Origin: Rhizobium bangladeshense
Lineage (GTDB): Bacteria; Pseudomonadota; Alphaproteobacteria; Rhizobiales; Rhizobiaceae
NCBI RefSeq assembly: GCF_017357245.1
Contig: NZ_CP071612.1
Span: 375,001-439,000, forward strand
Length of the DNA stretch: 64,000 nucleotides
Direction: 5' to 3'
Below, one piece after another: positions 24,312 through 35,247 of the stretch. Positions within the stretch are counted from its first letter, which is position 1. Each line of letters opens with the position of its first letter. The notes beneath the pieces are model-generated. The model was not told the DNA's origin and ran no database searches. It worked only from the letters and a program-made list of their open reading frames with translations. The position numbers were made by a program, and so were the translations under genes.

Positions 24312-24815
24312 TTAGCGGCCGGCCTTTTTCGGCAGCAGCAGCTCCTCGAGAATGACGCAGCCGGCGCCAATGGTAATGAAACTGTCGGCGAGATTGAACA
24401 CCGCGAAGGACCAGTTTTCGGTGTAGAACAGGATGTAGTCGATCACATGCCCGTAGGCGAAGCGGTCGACAAGATTGCCGATCGCGCCGGCAATGATCAG
24501 CGCATAGCCGAGATGGGCGAGCCAGCGGTCTTTTGCCGTGCGGTACCACAGCCAGATGACGAAGGCGACGATGACGAGCCGCATCCCGACGATGAACCAG
24601 CCGTCCATGCCAGATAGCATCGAAAAGGCGACGCCGAGATTATAGGTGCGGTAGAGCGCCAGCATCGGAACGACGGGAACGGCTTGCTGCAGCGGCAGAT
24701 AGTGATCGACGGCGATCTTGACGGCCTGGTCGATGAGAACGGCGAAGAAGATGAAGAAGAGGATCGGCGCCGGGCGAGAAAACAGCGCGGGGCGTGCATG
24801 CGTCGGTTCGGTCAT
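24312..24815 (-). CDS. lspA: Lipoprotein signal peptidase
   Basis: A 167-residue aspartyl protease with four membrane helices that removes signal peptides from diacylglyceryl prolipoproteins. The two catalytic aspartates are visible in [15 protein letters not shown] and [13 protein letters not shown]. Its ATG overlaps the stop of the upstream RNA methyltransferase gene by four bases, a neighbourhood frequent in rhizobia. It works in the same pathway as lnt at the window's left edge. Confidence 0.95.
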   Translation of the reverse strand: MTEPTHARPALFSRPAPILFFIFFAVLIDQAVKIAVDHYLPLQQAVPVVPMLALYRTYNLGVAFSMLSGMDGWFIVGMRLVIVAFVIWLWYRTAKDRWLAHLGYALIIAGAIGNLVDRFAYGHVIDYILFYTENWSFAVFNLADSFITIGAGCVILEELLLPKKAGR

Positions 24816-25672
24816 TTGCCCTCGGTAAGTGAGAGGAGATGGCGGCGCGCCTCGAAAAGCATGACAGCGGTGGCGACGGCGAGGTTCAGCGAATCGGCGC
24901 GGCCCTGCTGCGGAATGCGGGCAAGCGCATCGGCGTCTCCGGCAAGCTGGTCCGGCAGCCCGGATTGTTCGTTGCCCATCAGGAGCACTGTGGGCTTCCT
25001 CCGATAGTCGATCGTACGGTAGTCGACCGCGCCGGCCAGATGGGTGGCGACGACGGAAACGCCGGCCGACTTCCGCCAGGCCAGGAATTCCTCCGGCGTC
25101 GCCCGCGCCACGGGAACGGCGAACACCGAGCCCATGGTCGCCCGCACGGTTTCAAGCGAGAAGGGATCGGTCGTCTCGCCGATCAGAATGATACCGGACG
25201 CGCCGGCGGCATCGGCCGTGCGGATGATGGTGCCGAGATTGCCAGGGTCGCGCACCCGGTCGAGCGCCACCCACGTCTCGCCCTCCTGCAGCCGGACGCC
25301 CCTAAGCGGCGTCCAGCGTTGCTCGAAGATGCCGATGACCATTTGCGGGTTGTCGCGCCGGGTGATCGAAGCGATCACTTTTTCGCTGACTTCGAGCACC
25401 AGACCGCCCGATGCGACGGTCTTGGCCGCCATCTGCTCGACCAGCGGCTTGCCCTTGGCGGCCTTGGCATAGACCAGCGTTCGGATCGTCCAGCCGAGCT
25501 CGATCGCATCGATGACAAGCTTCAGCCCTTCGGCGAGGAAAGTTCCGCTTTCCTCCCGCGACTTCTTGTTCGTCAGCGCCTTAATATCCTTGATGATCGG
25601 ATTGGCGAGCGAGGTGACTTCCTTCACCTGGCCGACCCTGCGCGGTCCCTGATCGTGGAAATCCTTGGTCAT
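24812..25672 (-). CDS. SpoU/TrmH-family RNA 2'-O-methyltransferase
   Basis: A 286-residue RNA methyltransferase. The C-terminal SPOUT domain shows the three family motifs: [28 protein letters not shown] and [14 protein letters not shown]. The N-terminal domain (about residues 18-100) is the L7Ae-like substrate-binding part. I place the start at the ATG 25672, which overlaps the next gene's stop (ATGA); the 86 codons that remain open upstream lie inside that neighbouring gene. Whether the target is rRNA or tRNA cannot be told. Confidence 0.9.
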   Translation of the reverse strand: MTKDFHDQGPRRVGQVKEVTSLANPIIKDIKALTNKKSREESGTFLAEGLKLVIDAIELGWTIRTLVYAKAAKGKPLVEQMAAKTVASGGLVLEVSEKVIASITRRDNPQMVIGIFEQRWTPLRGVRLQEGETWVALDRVRDPGNLGTIIRTADAAGASGIILIGETTDPFSLETVRATMGSVFAVPVARATPEEFLAWRKSAGVSVVATHLAGAVDYRTIDYRRKPTVLLMGNEQSGLPDQLAGDADALARIPQQGRADSLNLAVATAVMLFEARRHLLSLTEGK

Positions 25673-26763
25673 TTCGGCACCCAGCGGGAAAAGAGGGAGG
25701 TGGAAAGCGCGCGGCCCGGCGTCTTGCCGTCGAGGCCAGCCTCGCGAATGACCAGCTCGCCGGATTCGACCGCGCCGCCGGCGCCGCGCATCGTTTCGCG
25801 CATCAGCTCGTGGATAGAATAGAAGCTGGCGCGGATCGAATAGGCCGTGAGCACCAGGCCGGCCGCCTTCGGGGAGAGAATTTCGCGGCAGACATCGAGC
25901 ATCAGCGGCAGATGCTCGAACAGATGCCATACTTCGCCATTCGGGCCGCGGCCGAATTTCGGCGGATCGGTGAGGATGATGTCGTAATGGCTGCCGCGGC
26001 GCTCCTCGCGCAGGATGAATTTCATCGCATCCTCGCAGATCCAGCGGATCGGCAGCTTCTCCATGTGCCCGAGCGCCTGGTTCTCACGCGCCCATCCGAT
26101 CGCCTTCTTCGACGCGTCGACATGGGTGACCTCGGCGCCGGCTGCGGCGGCGACCAGCGAAGCGACGCCGGTATAACCGAAGAGATTGAGTACCTTCAGC
26201 GGCCTGCCCGCCTTTTCGACCGCCTCTTTCATCCAGCTCCAGTGGACGATCTGCTCGGGGAAGACGCCGACATGTCGGAACGAGGTGAAGCGGCCGAGGA
26301 AATCGACGCCGAGCAGATTGAGCGGCCAGGTCTCCCCGAGTGCGGCCTTCGGGAAGCGCCAGCGGCCGGTGCCTTCCTCATCGGGATCGCCGGTGAAGAC
26401 GGCATCGACCTTCTCCCAGATTTGGGGCGCCAGCGAAGGCCGCCACAGCGCCTGCGCTTCCGGGCGAATGATGCGATAGGGGCCGTATTGCTCCAGCTTT
26501 TGGCCGTCGCCGCTGTCGATCAGGTGGAAATCGCCGGCGCCGAGTGATTCGAGAATGACAGGCACGCGTTCCACCGGTCGCTCGCCGGTGCGGGTCATCA
26601 ACAAACGCCCGGCTGCGACAGGGGCTAAAGCCTCGCGCGCCGACCCGCGAGCAGCGGCAGGCGCGACCGGCTTCGGCGGCCGGCCGGCCCGAGCGTCCCT
26701 CCGGCCCTCACCGGCGGGGGCTGATGTCTTCTTCTGGCCCGGCCGGCTCTCTCTCTGTTTCAA
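25669..26763 (-). CDS. Class I SAM-dependent methyltransferase (RlmI-like)
   Basis: A 364-residue protein with a basic, alanine-rich N-terminus (residues 1-50) and a Rossmann methyltransferase domain. Motif I is LNLFGYTGVASLVAAAAGA near residue 192 and the catalytic-type motif IILTDPPKFGRG lies near 262. This form is typical of RlmI/RlmK-like rRNA cytosine methyltransferases, though the PUA domain is not evident. The frame opens with TTG at 26763 behind a GGAAGAG site; the ATG at 26598 is a fallback start. It is translationally coupled to the SpoU-type gene. Confidence 0.82.
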   Translation of the reverse strand: MKQRESRPGQKKTSAPAGEGRRDARAGRPPKPVAPAAARGSAREALAPVAAGRLLMTRTGERPVERVPVILESLGAGDFHLIDSGDGQKLEQYGPYRIIRPEAQALWRPSLAPQIWEKVDAVFTGDPDEEGTGRWRFPKAALGETWPLNLLGVDFLGRFTSFRHVGVFPEQIVHWSWMKEAVEKAGRPLKVLNLFGYTGVASLVAAAAGAEVTHVDASKKAIGWARENQALGHMEKLPIRWICEDAMKFILREERRGSHYDIILTDPPKFGRGPNGEVWHLFEHLPLMLDVCREILSPKAAGLVLTAYSIRASFYSIHELMRETMRGAGGAVESGELVIREAGLDGKTPGRALSTSLFSRWVPK

Positions 26764-27117
26764 CGTGCTCTTCCGCGTCTCTTTCGGGGTGGCGTGATAG
26801 GGCTGCGTCCTCGGCAGGACCTGGAATTATGCAGTAGCCCAGAAAACCGTACCGGATCAACTGCGCAGGGGCGCGGGCTTTATTTCAAACTCCGGAGGCC
26901 TGCGCGCGCAACCGATTGTCACTACATAGCTGTGGCCGGCGGCGAAGGTACGGAAGCGCAGCGGATGCGAACCGCGGCCCAGGATGAGGACGTTGGACTT
27001 GTAGCACCCTCCAATTCCACGCACCGGATCGCAAGCCGGCCGGATATCATTTTCTCACGCCTTGGCAAAAGGCTTTCCCCTTGGGATAAATCGACCGAAT
27101 CGAGATAGGACCATCGA
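26764..27117. other. Intergenic region upstream of the CoxG-like gene
   Basis: A gap of about 350 bases between two divergent genes. It contains a fragment of the palindromic repeat (GGAATTATGCAG at 26823-26834). No open reading frame with credible coding character and no obvious promoter or hairpin was seen. It presumably carries promoters for both flanking genes. Confidence 0.5.
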
Positions 27118-27573
27118 ATGGATTTCACCGGCGAAGAACTGATCGCCGCGCCGCGGGACCTCGTCTGGGCAGCGCTCAACGATCCCGAAATCATGCGCGG
27201 CTGCATCCCGGGCTGCCAGCGCATCGAGCGGCTGTCGCCAGACGCTTTCGAGGCTACGATCAAAGTGAAGTTCAGTCTGCTGTCCGCCACTTTCCATGGG
27301 CTGCTGACGCTGTCCAATGTCGATGCGCCGAAGAGCTATACGCTGTCGGCGGAAGGCAAGGGCGGCATTGCCGGCTTCGCCAGGGGCAGCGCCGATATCG
27401 TGCTCGAGGAGAGGGGCGACGAGACCATCCTGTATTACCGCGCCAGGGCCGAGCTCGGCGGCAAGCTCGCACAGCTCGGCGCGCGTCTGCTCGATTCGAC
27501 TTCGCAGAAGCTCGCCGTGGGGTTCTTTTCGGATTTCAACGCCGCCGTCGTCGCGAAGGCTGCGACCGGCTGA
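27118..27573 (+). CDS. CoxG-like SRPBCC-fold protein
   Basis: A 151-residue protein of the CO dehydrogenase subunit G (CoxG) family, START/SRPBCC superfamily, opening MDFTGEELIAAPRDLVWAAL with the following NDPEIMRGCIPGC that marks the family. In carboxydotrophs CoxG recruits CO dehydrogenase to the membrane, but no cox genes for the large, medium or small subunits are in this window, so the role here is open. An upstream AGGA lies at about nine bases. The next gene follows after 62 bases. Confidence 0.85.
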   Translation: MDFTGEELIAAPRDLVWAALNDPEIMRGCIPGCQRIERLSPDAFEATIKVKFSLLSATFHGLLTLSNVDAPKSYTLSAEGKGGIAGFARGSADIVLEERGDETILYYRARAELGGKLAQLGARLLDSTSQKLAVGFFSDFNAAVVAKAATG

Positions 27574-27635
27574 ATGCCGCCGAGCGCCTCGGCTTTAGGC
27601 TTGGCGCGGGCAGGAACCTTTGTTATCCCGGCATC

Positions 27636-28070
27636 ATGACATGGAACATCAGGCCGCCGCGGGCGGAAGACCAGGAAATGCTCGCGGATATCTATCTTTC
27701 CGTGCGGCGCCAGACATTCGTCTGGGTCGATCCCGGCAAATTCCACCGCGAGGATTTTTCCGCTCATACCAATGGTGAGACGATCTTCGTCTGCGACCAT
27801 GCCGATGGCGGCCTTGCCGGCTTCCTGTCACTCTGGCCGGAGGACGATTTCATCCACATGCTCTATATAAGGCCGGAATTCCAGGGTCTCGGCGCCGGCA
27901 CGGCCCTGCTGCAGGCGCTGCCGGAATGGCCGCAACATAAGTACCGGCTGAAATGCCTGGTGAAGAACCGGCGCGCGAAGGCCTTCTACCTTTCCCGCGG
28001 TTTTGCGGTGACCGGCAACGGCGCCTCGCCGGAAGGTGATTATGAGGAGCTGAGCTTCCACCCGGTTTGA
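27636..28070 (+). CDS. GNAT-family N-acetyltransferase
   Basis: A 144-residue GNAT protein with the acetyl-CoA-binding segment YIRPEFQGLGAGTALL near residue 80 and the C-terminal NRRAKAFYLSRGFAV. The substrate is not inferable. It follows the CoxG-like gene and converges on the LapA-like gene with 20 bases between stop codons. The ribosome site is weak, but no other in-frame start fits the domain. Confidence 0.85.
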   Translation: MTWNIRPPRAEDQEMLADIYLSVRRQTFVWVDPGKFHREDFSAHTNGETIFVCDHADGGLAGFLSLWPEDDFIHMLYIRPEFQGLGAGTALLQALPEWPQHKYRLKCLVKNRRAKAFYLSRGFAVTGNGASPEGDYEELSFHPV

Positions 28071-28090
28071 CGCGCCTGTGAAAGGCAATC

Positions 28091-28423
28091 TTACCGCGAC
28101 GGCAATTGGCTGGCGATGTCTTCTGCACGGGTCCTGTGGCGGTCGGCCTCGCCCTGCCAGCGAATGGCTTCCTTGGCCTCGGTACGGGCGCGCTTGCGGT
28201 GTTTTCCCTGGCTGAACCAGGTGGCGGCCGAGCCGATCAGCATGCCCGATATCAGCGCGATGAACAGGAAGACGAAGAAGGGCGCGGAGACCGCGAGCAC
28301 CGGGTCGTCTGGCCGGAACGGATTGAAGGCGAGCGTGACGCTCTGTCGGTTGGCGACGCAGAAGACGATGAGGATGACGCCGAGCGGCAGCAGAATCAAA
28401 AGGTTGACGATCTTCTTGGCCAT
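28091..28423 (-). CDS. LapA-domain (DUF1049) membrane protein
   Basis: A 110-residue protein with two membrane segments (about residues 5-25 and 45-68) and a charged, probably coiled-coil cytoplasmic tail, matching the lipopolysaccharide assembly protein A (LapA/YciS) family. E. coli LapA acts with LapB in regulating LPS synthesis. The linkage to ihfB, upstream on the same strand, is shared with other proteobacteria and supports the call. No lapB is present nearby. Confidence 0.82.
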   Translation of the reverse strand: MAKKIVNLLILLPLGVILIVFCVANRQSVTLAFNPFRPDDPVLAVSAPFFVFLFIALISGMLIGSAATWFSQGKHRKRARTEAKEAIRWQGEADRHRTRAEDIASQLPSR

Positions 28424-28478
28424 TTCAGGTCTCCACGCTTGCGCCTGTTATACCGGGCGCGTTCCTGCGCCAGCGCCA

Positions 28479-28508
28479 CGCATGCAACATGCGCAAAGGA
28501 CGCTGTAG
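28479..28508. repeat. Remnant of the RIME-like element
   Basis: A small hairpin CGCATG-CAA-CATGCG (28479-28493) followed by a 17-base stretch (28491-28507) identical to part of the nested palindromic element upstream of trpS. It lies in the gap between ihfB and the lapA-like gene. The long second palindrome of the full element is missing here. Confidence 0.55.
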
Positions 28509-28624
28509 CAGTTGAATCCACGCATCGAGACAAAATGGATGATCATCTCGGCTCGACACGCCAGCAGAATAGAAAAACAGCCCTTAAGTTCAAGTGCGGT
28601 TTCGCCGCAGGCAGCTTGCGCCGC

Positions 28625-28924
28625 TCAATCCTCTTCGTCGGCTTGGCCGGGATTGAGCCGCTCGCGCAGTTCCTTGCCGGTTTTGAAAAAGGGCACCCAT
28701 TTCTCCTCGACGAAGACGGTATCGCCGGTACGCGGGTTGCGGCCGGAGCGGGAGGGGCGGTTCTTGACCGAAAACGCGCCGAAGCCGCGTAATTCGACGC
28801 GGTTGCCCGCAGCCAGTGCATCGGTGATCTCGTCGAGAACCGCGTTGACGATATTTTCGACGTCGCGATGATAGAGATGCGGGTTGCGTGCCGCAACAAT
28901 CTGCACCAATTCGGACTTGATCAC
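28625..28924 (-). CDS. ihfB: Integration host factor subunit beta
   Basis: A 99-residue HU/IHF-fold DNA-bending protein. The DNA-contacting arm is seen in [21 protein letters not shown] (positions 47-67, with the intercalating Pro65-type region). Together with IhfA it bends DNA at specific sites, and in rhizobia it helps sigma-54 promoters such as those served by rpoN in this window. The frame opens with GTG at 28924 behind AAGGGGG. The C-terminus is slightly extended and acidic. Confidence 0.94.
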   Translation of the reverse strand: MIKSELVQIVAARNPHLYHRDVENIVNAVLDEITDALAAGNRVELRGFGAFSVKNRPSRSGRNPRTGDTVFVEEKWVPFFKTGKELRERLNPGQADEED

Positions 28925-28953
28925 AGTCGCCCCCTTAAATTATTGATTTCTTA

Positions 28954-29904
28954 TCAATCGCGGCCAACCTGCCAAACTGAAAGCAGCCCGTCAAGAAGCA
29001 ACTTTGGGGGCAGGATTCCATTGATATCCTGGCCTTTGACGAGATCGTCATAACCGAGGATCGTAATCAACCGCGAAACAGCCCCGGCGAGCAGAAAGGG
29101 CGTATTGTCCTTCTTGTCCCAATCCACCATCGGCAGATCGGCGTCGACGCCGCGCGATTTGAGATAGGAGCGGATTTCTGCCTCGCCGCCGATCGTATCG
29201 ACGAGCTTTGCCGTGAGCGCCTGCCGGCCGGTATAGATCGTGCCGTCGGCGAGCTTCAGCACCTCCTCGCGGGGCAGCTTGCGCCGGTCAGCGACGAGGT
29301 CGACGAACCAGTTATAGCTGTCGATCACCATGTTGCGGATCATTGCCTTGGCTTCCTCGCTTGCCTCGTGGAAGGGCGAGGGCTCGGCCTTGAGCGGCGA
29401 GGATTTGATCTCCTGCAGAGATACGCCGATCTTGTCGAGCAGCGGCTGGATCTGCGGATACTGGAAGATGACGCCGATCGAGCCGGTGATCGAGCTGTCA
29501 CCGGCAATTATGGTATCGCCGGCGGTGGCGACCATGTAGCCGGCGGAGGCGGCCAGCGTGCGCACGTCGGAGACGACGGGCTTCTTGGCTGATATCGCAC
29601 GGATCGCCTTGAAGACTTTTTCGCCGCCGTAGGTCGTGCCGCCGGGCGAGGAGATCGAAATCACCGCAGCCTTCACGTGATCGCTGGTCTCGACCTTCTT
29701 CAGCCGCTCCAGAAGCTCGTCGTCATCGACGATCAGCCCCGATATCGTCACATGGGCGATATGCGGGCTTGCCGTGCCGGCTTCGCCGAGGGCGAAGCGG
29801 TAAAAGGCAACACCGAGCGCCACGATGAGGGCGGCCGCGACGATGCGCCAGAAGCCGAGCTTGCGGCGCAGCCGCCGGCGATCCGCGATGATCGAACTGT
29901 CCAT
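28954..29904 (-). CDS. sppA: Signal peptide peptidase SppA
   Basis: A 316-residue membrane-anchored serine protease of the SppA/S49 family. One N-terminal membrane segment (residues 17-38) is followed by the protease fold. The catalytic serine lies in DSSITGSIGVIF near residue 142, and the general-base lysine in the YTGRQALTAKLVDTIGG region near 244. The family SSPGGT motif is at about residue 88. I chose the ATG at 29904 because of a GGAGGT site at the right distance; 46 further upstream codons lie in the promoter region. It cleaves leftover signal peptides in the membrane. Confidence 0.92.
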   Translation of the reverse strand: MDSSIIADRRRLRRKLGFWRIVAAALIVALGVAFYRFALGEAGTASPHIAHVTISGLIVDDDELLERLKKVETSDHVKAAVISISSPGGTTYGGEKVFKAIRAISAKKPVVSDVRTLAASAGYMVATAGDTIIAGDSSITGSIGVIFQYPQIQPLLDKIGVSLQEIKSSPLKAEPSPFHEASEEAKAMIRNMVIDSYNWFVDLVADRRKLPREEVLKLADGTIYTGRQALTAKLVDTIGGEAEIRSYLKSRGVDADLPMVDWDKKDNTPFLLAGAVSRLITILGYDDLVKGQDINGILPPKLLLDGLLSVWQVGRD

Positions 29905-30128
29905 AGAAACCTCCAGCGCTGGCCCGGCGTCGGCGTGACGCCGATGGATCCGGTAAAATTGATGGCAGCGGCGCGTACGAAAGCCACTTTTTGATGTTTT
30001 TCCGTTTTGTTGCTTGTTGCAGAAAAAATTCCATATTGGCAAGCCAATGTAATAATGCGAAACGAACTGTGATTGCTGGCCGCTTTGTTGCGTAGCCGAG
30101 GCAAATCACCGTACATGGAACGAGACCT

Positions 30129-30794
30129 ATGCTCGATACCCTGAAGAACAACGGACATGCCGCTTATGCGGGCTCCGGCAGGAGCCCCTATGGCGACGCG
30201 TTGTTCCATTCCGCCCGCGTGCGGAGACTGAAGATTTTGCTGCCATTGGCCGCCCTCATCGTCGCCGGCGCCCTCGCGACGGTGGCTTTGGTGAGCCTGT
30301 ACCTGCCCGAAAACGTCAAGTTCGAAGGCGCCAAGATCGAGAACGGTAAGGTCGTGATGGAAAAGCCGGCAATTGCCGGTCGCAACTCCGACGGCGTCAA
30401 TTATTCTATGCTTGCCGAAAGGGCGCTGCAAGACATCCGCAATCCCGATCTCATTACCCTCGAGACCATCAAGGCCGCCGTGCCGATGAATGACGGGCTG
30501 ATTGCCCGCGTCGTCGCTTCGACCGCCGATTACAATCGCGCCACCGACAATCTGCATATGACGGCTCCCTTCACCTTGGTGCTGAGCAGCGGCCTGAACG
30601 CGCAGTTCCAGTCCGCCCGGCTCGACATCAAGGGCGGCAACATGCGCAGCGACGACCCCGTGACCATCACAAAGGACAATGCTTCCATTGTTGCGAAGAG
30701 GCTGGAGATAACCGATAAGGGGCGGGTGATCACATTCGAGGGGAATGTTCGCATGAATGTCGATCCATCCACCATCCATAAACAGGGCACTTAA
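30129..30794 (+). CDS. lptC: LPS export protein LptC
   Basis: A 221-residue bitopic inner-membrane protein: a short cytoplasmic N-terminus, one membrane helix (about residues 37-58) and a periplasmic beta-jellyroll that receives LPS from LptBFG and hands it to LptA. The C-terminal part (SARLDIKGGNMRSDDPVTI) and its position just before lptA and lptB support the identity; LptC sequences are poorly conserved. A GGAACGAG sequence precedes the ATG. Confidence 0.86.
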   Translation: MLDTLKNNGHAAYAGSGRSPYGDALFHSARVRRLKILLPLAALIVAGALATVALVSLYLPENVKFEGAKIENGKVVMEKPAIAGRNSDGVNYSMLAERALQDIRNPDLITLETIKAAVPMNDGLIARVVASTADYNRATDNLHMTAPFTLVLSSGLNAQFQSARLDIKGGNMRSDDPVTITKDNASIVAKRLEITDKGRVITFEGNVRMNVDPSTIHKQGT

Positions 30795-30809
30795 CCAGCC
30801 GGGTCACCC

Positions 30810-31442
30810 ATGACAAAAGATTGTCGCATTTCAGCTTGCAAGACTGGCATAGCATTCGTTGCCGGCGCATTTGCCCTTATTCTGACGGCCTCGGGCGCGG
30901 GCGCGCAGTCGACGACCATGTCGGGAATGAAGCTTTCCAACGACCAGCCGATCCAGATCGAAAGCGACAAGCTGGAGATCCACGACCAGGAGCACACGGC
31001 TCTTTTCACCGGCAATGTTAAGGTCGTCCAGGGCACGACCACGCTGCAGTCCGGCAAGATGACGGTCTACTACAAGGACAAGGCGGCAAAGCCCGGCGGC
31101 GGCGCGGCGGCGCAACCCGAAGCAAAGCCGGAGCAGTCGGCCTCGCTGGCATCGGGAAGCGCCGATATCGACAGGATCCTGGTGACCGACAAGGTCTATC
31201 TGGTATCGGGCACGCAGACGGCGACTGCCGACGACGGCAGTTTCGACATGGCCTCGCAGACATTCGTCCTCACAGCCGATCAGGGAAACAAGGTGATTTT
31301 GTCGGACGGGCCGAATGTCTTCACTGGCTGCAAGCTGACCGTTCATATGCAAACCGGGCGGGCGCAGCTTGAAAGCTGCGGCGGGCGTGTCCAGATTCAG
31401 CTCGATCCGAAATCGCAGCCGAACGCGCAGAAGCAGAACTGA
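30810..31442 (+). CDS. lptA: Periplasmic LPS-bridge protein LptA
   Basis: A 210-residue secreted OstA/LptA-like protein. It has a signal peptide (about residues 1-33, ending near GAGAQS) and a beta-jellyroll beginning QPIQIESDKLEIHDQEHTAL, the typical LptA motif. A low-complexity alanine/glutamate-rich insert lies near residues 95-115. It carries LPS across the periplasm. Its start is 15 bases downstream of lptC and lptB follows at once, an operon that leads into rpoN. Confidence 0.91.
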   Translation: MTKDCRISACKTGIAFVAGAFALILTASGAGAQSTTMSGMKLSNDQPIQIESDKLEIHDQEHTALFTGNVKVVQGTTTLQSGKMTVYYKDKAAKPGGGAAAQPEAKPEQSASLASGSADIDRILVTDKVYLVSGTQTATADDGSFDMASQTFVLTADQGNKVILSDGPNVFTGCKLTVHMQTGRAQLESCGGRVQIQLDPKSQPNAQKQN

Positions 31443-31479
31443 ACCGGCCTCCCACGTGAAATTATCATCGCTATCAACC

Positions 31480-32256
31480 ATGTTCGGCAGGCCTGAGCCA
31501 CAAGCTATGGGTGCCGCCGACAAGAGCCGCTATCAGGGAACGTTGATCGCCCGTGGTCTGACGAAGACCTATGCGACGCGCCGCGTCGTCAACGGCGTCT
31601 CCCTGGTGGTGCGTCGCGGCGAAGCCGTCGGCCTGCTCGGCCCGAACGGTGCCGGCAAGACGACCTGCTTCTACATGATCACCGGTCTGGTGCCGGTGGA
31701 TGAAGGCACGATCGAGATCGATGGAAACGATGTCACGACCATGCCGATGTACCGCCGCTCGCGCCTCGGCGTCGGTTATCTGCCGCAGGAGGCCTCGATC
31801 TTTCGCGGGCTGACGGTGGAAGAAAATATCCGCGCCGTCCTCGAGGTGCATGTCAAGGACAAGGCCGAGCGCGAGCAGAAGCTGAACGAGCTGCTGGAAG
31901 AGTTTCATATCCAGAAGCTGCGCAAGAGCGCGGCCGTCGCCCTTTCCGGCGGCGAACGCCGCCGCCTCGAAATTGCGCGAGCGCTTGCAACCGACCCGAC
32001 CTTCATGCTGCTCGACGAGCCCTTCGCCGGTGTCGACCCGATTTCGGTCGCCGATATCCAGAACCTCGTGCACCATCTGACGGCGCGCGGCATCGGTGTT
32101 CTCATTACCGACCACAATGTGCGTGAGACGCTCGGTCTCATCGACCGCGCCTATATCATCCATGCCGGTGAGGTGCTCACCCACGGCCGAGCGAACGATA
32201 TCGTCAACAATCCGGAAGTGCGCCGGCTCTATCTCGGCGACAATTTCAGCCTCTGA
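31480..32256 (+). CDS. lptB: LPS export ABC transporter ATPase LptB
   Basis: An ATP-binding subunit of the LPS extractor. The Walker A motif is GPNGAGKTT, the signature is LSGGERRRLEIARAL, and Walker B is FMLLDEPFAGVD, followed by the H-loop ITDHNVRE. The conserved part begins at TLIARGLTKTYATRR. The start is ambiguous: ATG at 31480 (258 residues), a GTG at 31456 or an ATG at 31507 are all possible and none has a clear ribosome site. It is followed by rpoN after 144 bases, an order shared by many proteobacteria. Confidence 0.93.
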   Translation: MFGRPEPQAMGAADKSRYQGTLIARGLTKTYATRRVVNGVSLVVRRGEAVGLLGPNGAGKTTCFYMITGLVPVDEGTIEIDGNDVTTMPMYRRSRLGVGYLPQEASIFRGLTVEENIRAVLEVHVKDKAEREQKLNELLEEFHIQKLRKSAAVALSGGERRRLEIARALATDPTFMLLDEPFAGVDPISVADIQNLVHHLTARGIGVLITDHNVRETLGLIDRAYIIHAGEVLTHGRANDIVNNPEVRRLYLGDNFSL

Positions 32257-32400
32257 TCCCTCACATATTCACCTTGCCGCGTAGTTCCGCTTGACCAAAT
32301 GAGATAAAAAAGCAATTTTTGGGCCAACTGGATTTCCGTGGCCTGAAGCGTTTATCGGACGCGGTTTCCCGGAGGAATCGAGGGGAGTTTCGCGTCCGTC

Positions 32401-33960
<1,560 letters not shown>

Positions 33961-34048
33961 CGCGGCAGGATGCTTCGACCCTTATCGAAGCATCCGCTCG
34001 GCAAATTCGGCTATTTCTCGGGTGTCTTGAACGAATATCGATGTGCCC

Positions 34049-34954
34049 ATGACGCCTGAAAATCCGAACCTTGCCAGAGAACTTGTCCTGCTTCTGGTGC
34101 TGGCGACCCTCTGGGGTTCTTCCTACACCTTTATCAAGATCGGGGTCGAAACGATCCCGCCGGTGACGTTGATTGCGGTGCGCACATTGATCGCCGGCGC
34201 GATTCTGCTCGCCGTGCTTCGCCATCGGCATGTCCGCCTCCCGAGCGATCGCGCGACATGGCGCCTGTTTGTCGTTCAGGCCTGCTTGAACAGCGTCATT
34301 CCTTTTACGCTGATCGCCTGGGCGGAGCAGTCCGTCGATGCCGGACTGGCTGTAATCCTGAATTCGGCGACGCCGATCTTCACCTTCCTGCTGACAGTAT
34401 CGATGACCCGCCATGAGCAGGTGGCGGTACGAAAGCTCTTCGGCGTCGTGGCCGGGCTTGCCGGCATCTGCCTCGTCGTCGGCGTCGAAGCGCTCGGCGG
34501 TCTTGGCGAAAGCCTTATGGCGCAGCTTGCCATCATCCTGGCGACCATCTGTTATGCAGGTGCCGCGATTTTCAGCAAGAACTTCAGAGGCCTCGATCCT
34601 GGCGTGCCGGCGGCCGGGTCGTTGATCTCGGGCGCGGTCATTCTGATGCCCATCAGCCTCGTCGTCGACCGGCCCTGGGCGCTCGATCCCTCGGCCGCAT
34701 CGGTGCTGGTGCTGCTTGCCCTGTCCGCCTTTTCGACGGCGCTTGCCTTTACGATCTATTTCCGCCTCGTTCAGACGCTGGGTTCGGTCGGGACCACATC
34801 GCAAGCCTATCTCCGGGTGCCGATCGGCGTTGCGATCGGTATCGCCTTTCTCGGCGAAAGGCTGAGCCCGACGGCCTGGATCGGACTGATCTGCGTTATT
34901 CTCGGTGTCATCGCCATGACAGTGCCGCGCACAACGCAGACGCGAAGCGCGTGA
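34049..34954 (+). CDS. EamA/DMT-family transporter
   Basis: A 301-residue integral membrane protein with ten predicted helices and two EamA repeats (LATLWGSSYTFIKIGVETIPP near residue 18; PIGVAIGIAFLGERLSPTAWIG near 258). These proteins export metabolites or amino acids; the substrate is unknown. The ATG at 34049 is preceded two codons earlier by an in-frame GTG (34043). It sits between rpoN and hpf, which are directly adjacent in many proteobacteria, so it looks like an insertion. Confidence 0.87.
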   Translation: MTPENPNLARELVLLLVLATLWGSSYTFIKIGVETIPPVTLIAVRTLIAGAILLAVLRHRHVRLPSDRATWRLFVVQACLNSVIPFTLIAWAEQSVDAGLAVILNSATPIFTFLLTVSMTRHEQVAVRKLFGVVAGLAGICLVVGVEALGGLGESLMAQLAIILATICYAGAAIFSKNFRGLDPGVPAAGSLISGAVILMPISLVVDRPWALDPSAASVLVLLALSAFSTALAFTIYFRLVQTLGSVGTTSQAYLRVPIGVAIGIAFLGERLSPTAWIGLICVILGVIAMTVPRTTQTRSA

Positions 34955-35046
34955 GGGCATGCGTAATCATATTCGCTGAAATGCGCTTTTCATAAGGGGT
35001 TTGCTGCACTTTCTGCGAGCGCGCCCGATGCCGAATCGACGCCCTA

Positions 35047-35075
35047 TTGACTTTTTGGTAACCTCTGGCTAGAAG
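35047..35075 (+). promoter_or_regulatory. Candidate promoter for hpf
   Basis: TTGACT (35047-35052) and TAGAAG (35070-35075) are separated by 17 bases, resembling a sigma-70-type promoter of rhizobia, about 170 bases before the hpf start codon. The spacing is right and the -10 box is imperfect. The evidence is by eye only. Confidence 0.35.
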
Positions 35076-35247
35076 CCCGCCGCAATCGGCGCCGTGAACG
35101 GCGTTTTGAAGTTATCCCCATCATCCCAAGGGCACCGAGGACCCGTAGGCCTACGCCGATCTTGCTTGAGATTGCGCGAAGTGCTTGGATGAACCCGAGG
35201 CTTGGCGTAAACTGATACCCGCAAACGACCATAAGAAGGGAAACTCC

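Noticed and set aside
27118..27573. CO dehydrogenase operon
   Set aside because: Only the CoxG-like gene is present; no genes for the catalytic subunits are nearby.
32291..32313. Possible sigma-70-type promoter ahead of rpoN
   Set aside because: A TTGACC is present but no matching -10 box at the right distance; too weak to list.
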